From contig BFEA01000931.1 of NCBI GenBank assembly GCA_003427395.1, forward strand, positions 119,707-151,053: a stretch of DNA of 31,347 nt, given 5' to 3'. The position numbers were made by a program, and so were the translations under genes. This stretch comes from Chara braunii. Its lineage: Eukaryota; Streptophyta; Charophyceae; Charales; Characeae. Below the pieces are notes generated by a model. That model was not told where the DNA came from and did no database searches. It saw only the letters and a list, made by a program, of their open reading frames with translations. This document shows positions 28,531 to 31,347 of this stretch, piece after piece (within the stretch, counting starts at the first letter, position 1; each line of letters starts with the position of its first letter).

Positions 28531-29951
28531 TTAATATAGAAGCTTATCGTTCGCCACTTCAGATACGGTGAGCAGATGTCCCACTGGGACGGGCACGCGA
28601 ATGTCTAACTGCTTGAGTGTTCTCAGTACGTCAATATCTCCTGTCCTAAACTGCGGTCCTGGATTGGATTCGCGATCGTCCCACTCGAGATCATCTGGGA
28701 CCGATCGGATTGCTCCGATCATGCCTGCGAGATGGAGATACTCGAGAGGGTCGACCACGTCAGCGGCATCAGAGGAAGAAGCTCCCGAGGTTGACGCTGT
28801 TATCAACGATGGGGAAGGCTGCTCGGGGGCATATGCCCCAAGTTCTCCTCTTTGGTTCATATCCATCAAATCGGCCACTCGTTCTTGATTCAGGGACACG
28901 GGGGCCGCCGCAGGTGGGTGCTGACTTCGCCTGGGCTGCGGGCAATCGTGGGCGAAATGTCCGGGCTGTTTGCAGTCAAAACAGTCGATCTTTCCGGCCT
29001 GATTCGCTAGATGAGGGAACTGAGGTGCGTAACCTGAAGTAGGTGGGGCAGGCAGGAGTGGAAACGACGCAGGGGCAGGCCGAGCAGGGGCCGGGTTAGG
29101 CTTGATCAACCTGCTCATTATCTGCTCCATCCTTTCCATATGGGCGGCCTGCATTTGGATCAAATTACTCATCCATTCGGACTGTTTGGTAGTGGCTGTA
29201 TTGATCATTTGGGCAAGATGTAAGTTGGTTACGGCTGGCGAGGGGGATCCAGGTGGGATCCCACTCATGACTGTGGCAATTGGTTGATTCACTGGGGGAG
29301 GGGGAGAAGAGACGGGCGAGGTATCGGAAACAGATCTCTCGGGGAGATCATGGTCGGAGCGAGGATAAAACCGTTCTACCGCTTGCAGCCATGATCGCCT
29401 TTTTGCTGCTACATCCTGTATAGTATCAGTAATATCTTCGTCTCCCTGACTGATATATTTTTTTGTATCGGCCAGGTCCGGTTCTAGTGCTTTTGCGATG
29501 ATAGTGGGGAGCGGGTGCACCTTTGGCGGGACTTTTTTCTGCAACCTCCCTTTTAACGCGGGACTTCGTAGGTGATCGATGAACAGATCACGAGCGGACT
29601 TCTCGTCTCGCCCAGATTTGTCCATGGTGGTTTGAAATCAATCCACAAAATCGGGCAACAATTCTCCCGGTCCTTGTTGCCGATTTTTAAGTACGTACCA
29701 CGCGGTATCTTCACTTATTGTATTAAATCGAGCCAAAAAGGATTGTTTGAAGGTATTCGAATCTACCCATGCATGCTTCTAAACCAGTCATGCGAGGTAT
29801 TGCGGAGTAGCAAGGTAAGAACGCGGGGAAGATCGGTTGCGCTGTAGTTTTGAGCTTCGACAGCTTCCAGCCAAGCCTCGGGATGGGTACGGTTGGGGAA
29901 GAAAGGGAAGGGGGCGGGGATGCTAACGATCACCCTAGTACCGTCCACCAT
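28531..29951 (-). pseudogene. gag (capsid and nucleocapsid), broken
   Basis: The likely start is ATG 29951 (MVDGTRVIVSIPAPF), about 125 bases after the PBS. The first part has the retrotransposon gag pattern HPEAWLEAVEAQNY ... DWFRS and stops at 29763. The next frame continues with KQSFLARFN ... AWYVLKN, up to a TGA at 29638-29640. The same frame then runs to 28531. Near the C-terminus is a CCHC zinc knuckle, CFDCKQPGHFAHDC, at about 28945-28985, which in nucleocapsid binds the element's RNA. So this copy has one frame change and one nonsense codon. The whole region corresponds to about 470 codons. Confidence 0.88.
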
Positions 29952-30074
29952 TGGTACAGTTGATAAGACAGCACCAGATATAGATCTGGTTACGGGACGA
30001 TTTCGACGAGCTGGTTGAGGGTCTCTCCTACCTCTCTCCAGTTCGGCCTACTATCATCAAAACCGACACGTGTC
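29952..30074 (-). other. Retrotransposon leader between PBS and gag
   Basis: Short non-coding leader between PBS and the gag ATG. It contains CCGACACGTGTCGG, a perfect palindrome next to the PBS that could fold into a hairpin in the RNA. Confidence 0.5.
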
Positions 30075-30087
30075 GGCTCCGATACCA
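30075..30087 (-). promoter_or_regulatory. Primer-binding site (initiator tRNA-Met type)
   Basis: The minus strand reads TGGTATCGGAGCC directly inside the right LTR. The common plant PBS matching initiator tRNA-Met is TGGTATCAGAGCC, so there is one mismatch. Its position fixes the right LTR as the 5' LTR and the minus strand as the sense strand. Confidence 0.9.
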
Positions 30088-31347
30088 ACCTCACGCCCTG
30101 TGCTATCTTCCGTTCGGAGTGTTAACTGTGCGGAAAAGAGGCCCAGAAAAACAGCAAGAAGGGGTGTGCCAAGGATTTTTTGGAAATTGAGTGTGGGGAC
30201 ACAGACAGAACTGAAATCCCCTGTGTTGGTCCGATGAAGCAAGTCGATTAGTTTCGCGCGTCGCAGAATGCGCGCGTGGACTTAGCGCGAAAACAGAAAG
30301 ATCCAAATTCAATCCAAAAAGTACTGTCGGGCTTCCCACCGAGCTACGGCTCGTTGTTTAGAACGGAAAGGCTCTGGCACGCTTCGCGTGTCTCATTTTC
30401 GTATCAGATCTCGTCGTCGTTCATGGGTCAATTCTGAGTCCGACGTGGATGGTCTCAGCCGAGTGGCTCTTTTATGCTCGTCCTCACTTCGTATTCGATA
30501 GTGGAAGCCCCTTGCTTCGTAGCGATTGAAACGCTGGCACTTCGTGCACAGAATGCGGGGCCAATGGGGCGCCACGACCGTCCATGGAATGACGATCAAC
30601 TCGTTAAATGGCAACAATATCGAGAAGGGTGGAAAGTGCGTATCGATAATGACAAATCCAGCGTCTACGAACCCAGAACAACGGTTGGCTGGAGGGAAGT
30701 AGTACTGCCCACCGATTTGTGCGACGGCTTCTCGTACGTCCCACTCACATACACGTGTCCTTTCCTCACTGTAGGGAAAAGGTCGCGTTGGGATGGGAGA
30801 TACGGGAGGCTGACGCCCAATCGAGGGGTGCTTGTCTGTCCACATATCAATCAATCATACATATATATATCCAGAGGCATCATTACGAGCGAAAATCATT
30901 CATGTGACCCTCAATCTACCCTTCTTGACACACGAGGGAGTAAACACACATCCGCTGGTTGGTTTTCGGCGCCTTGTTTCTCAAGGTCGCCTGGTGGCGT
31001 GGTTGCTGACGTCGTGCCGCGTAATGCAGATGGCATGCGCAGTGCGTTCGGAACTATGGATCTAAACACTCTTGTATTCTCAAACAAAATCCCGACGACA
31101 TTCATTTAATCAATTCGAAAAGTCACACATCTCTATACATGCATTCACTGCGGAAGGTGCGAAAATGAAACATTCACAGGAAAAGTTGAATCGCATCGCA
31201 CAGTACATACGCATCCACCGTTCACAAGACAAGTAGACGGGGTCCTTGTGTAAGAGGATTATCTAGGAAACTAATGGAAGAGTTCCGGAAGTTTTTTTAC
31301 GCCGAAACAGGAGGCCGACTCATTCCCATTTAAGAGAGGGACAATCA
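30088..31347 (-). repeat. Right (5') LTR, may run past the window end
   Basis: A direct repeat of 18870-20111, about 95 percent identical by eye. On the minus strand the last visible bases start TGATTGTCCC, compatible with a TG-type LTR start exactly at the window edge. The inner end (GTGAGGT before the PBS) is not a canonical CA, so the outer boundary is uncertain. Frames of 150-211 codons occur on both strands of both LTRs. Confidence 0.92.

Larger units (their letters stand above)
18870..31347 (-). mobile_element. Ty3/gypsy-type LTR retrotransposon (degenerate)
   Basis: Two direct LTRs enclose, in minus-strand order, PBS, gag, protease, reverse transcriptase/RNase H, integrase and extra frames. 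Integrase following RNase H is the Ty3/gypsy (Metaviridae) order. The visible LTR parts differ by roughly 5 percent by eye, which points to a fairly recent insertion. Coding regions are broken by stops in gag (29638), protease (28346), RNase H (25951) and integrase (25139), and by several frame changes. The right LTR reaches the end of the window, so its outer edge and target duplication are not certain. About 2 kb between the last frame and the left LTR is apparently non-coding. Confidence 0.93.

Overview
The window is nuclear DNA of a eukaryote, most likely a streptophyte plant or alga. The evidence is a large receptor-like kinase of the plant RLK/Pelle type, a Ty3/gypsy-type LTR retrotransposon whose primer-binding site resembles the plant initiator-tRNA-Met type, consensus GT-AG introns, and heavy microsatellite load. 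The mix of repeats and gene style makes me think of a charophyte such as Chara, but that is a guess. There is no bacterial operon structure; most open frames are chance frames over (CT)n, (GT)n and purine-rich repeats.

Layout. 1-7400 is repeat-dominated: a composite (CT)n array with three copies of a roughly 70-bp unit, two diverged dispersed repeat families (A, three copies; B, two copies), microsatellites, a 16-bp minisatellite and two TATA-like promoter candidates, with no recognisable gene. 7796-9987 (minus) holds the most unusual gene: three exons inferred from matching splice phases, encoding a Josephin-like (ataxin-3-type) cysteine-protease domain followed by RING-like zinc fingers. 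A fourth finger lies just past the stop, split over two frames. 9988-12440 is intergenic with poly-A/T tracts and a third diverged repeat family. 12443-15586 (minus) is a single-exon receptor-like kinase: signal peptide, beta-propeller-like ectodomain, one transmembrane helix, and an RD-type kinase carrying a Gly/Glu-rich insertion of about 145 residues. 15990-16610 is microsatellite, followed at 16928-17472 by a PIF/Harbinger (Tourist)-like MITE with TAA target duplication, then a 45-base poly-G run and two tandem arrays.

18870-31347 is one LTR retrotransposon in minus orientation. Its two LTRs are direct repeats about 95 percent identical by eye; the left one runs into a 365-base assembly gap. 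Read from right to left it has 5' LTR, PBS, gag with a CCHC knuckle, retropepsin, a linker frame, reverse transcriptase with RNase H, a PHD-like C4HC3 finger, the integrase zinc-binding and DDE domains with a GPY/F-like module, and two further overlapping frames of unknown function. It is broken by at least four in-frame stops and several frame changes, so this copy is not autonomous.

Nothing suggests the genes here work together as one pathway. The kinase would act at the plasma membrane, the Josephin/RING protein in ubiquitin signalling, and the retrotransposon is an independent insertion. Main limits: splice sites, LTR ends and domain names come from reading motifs by eye, not from alignments or database searches.
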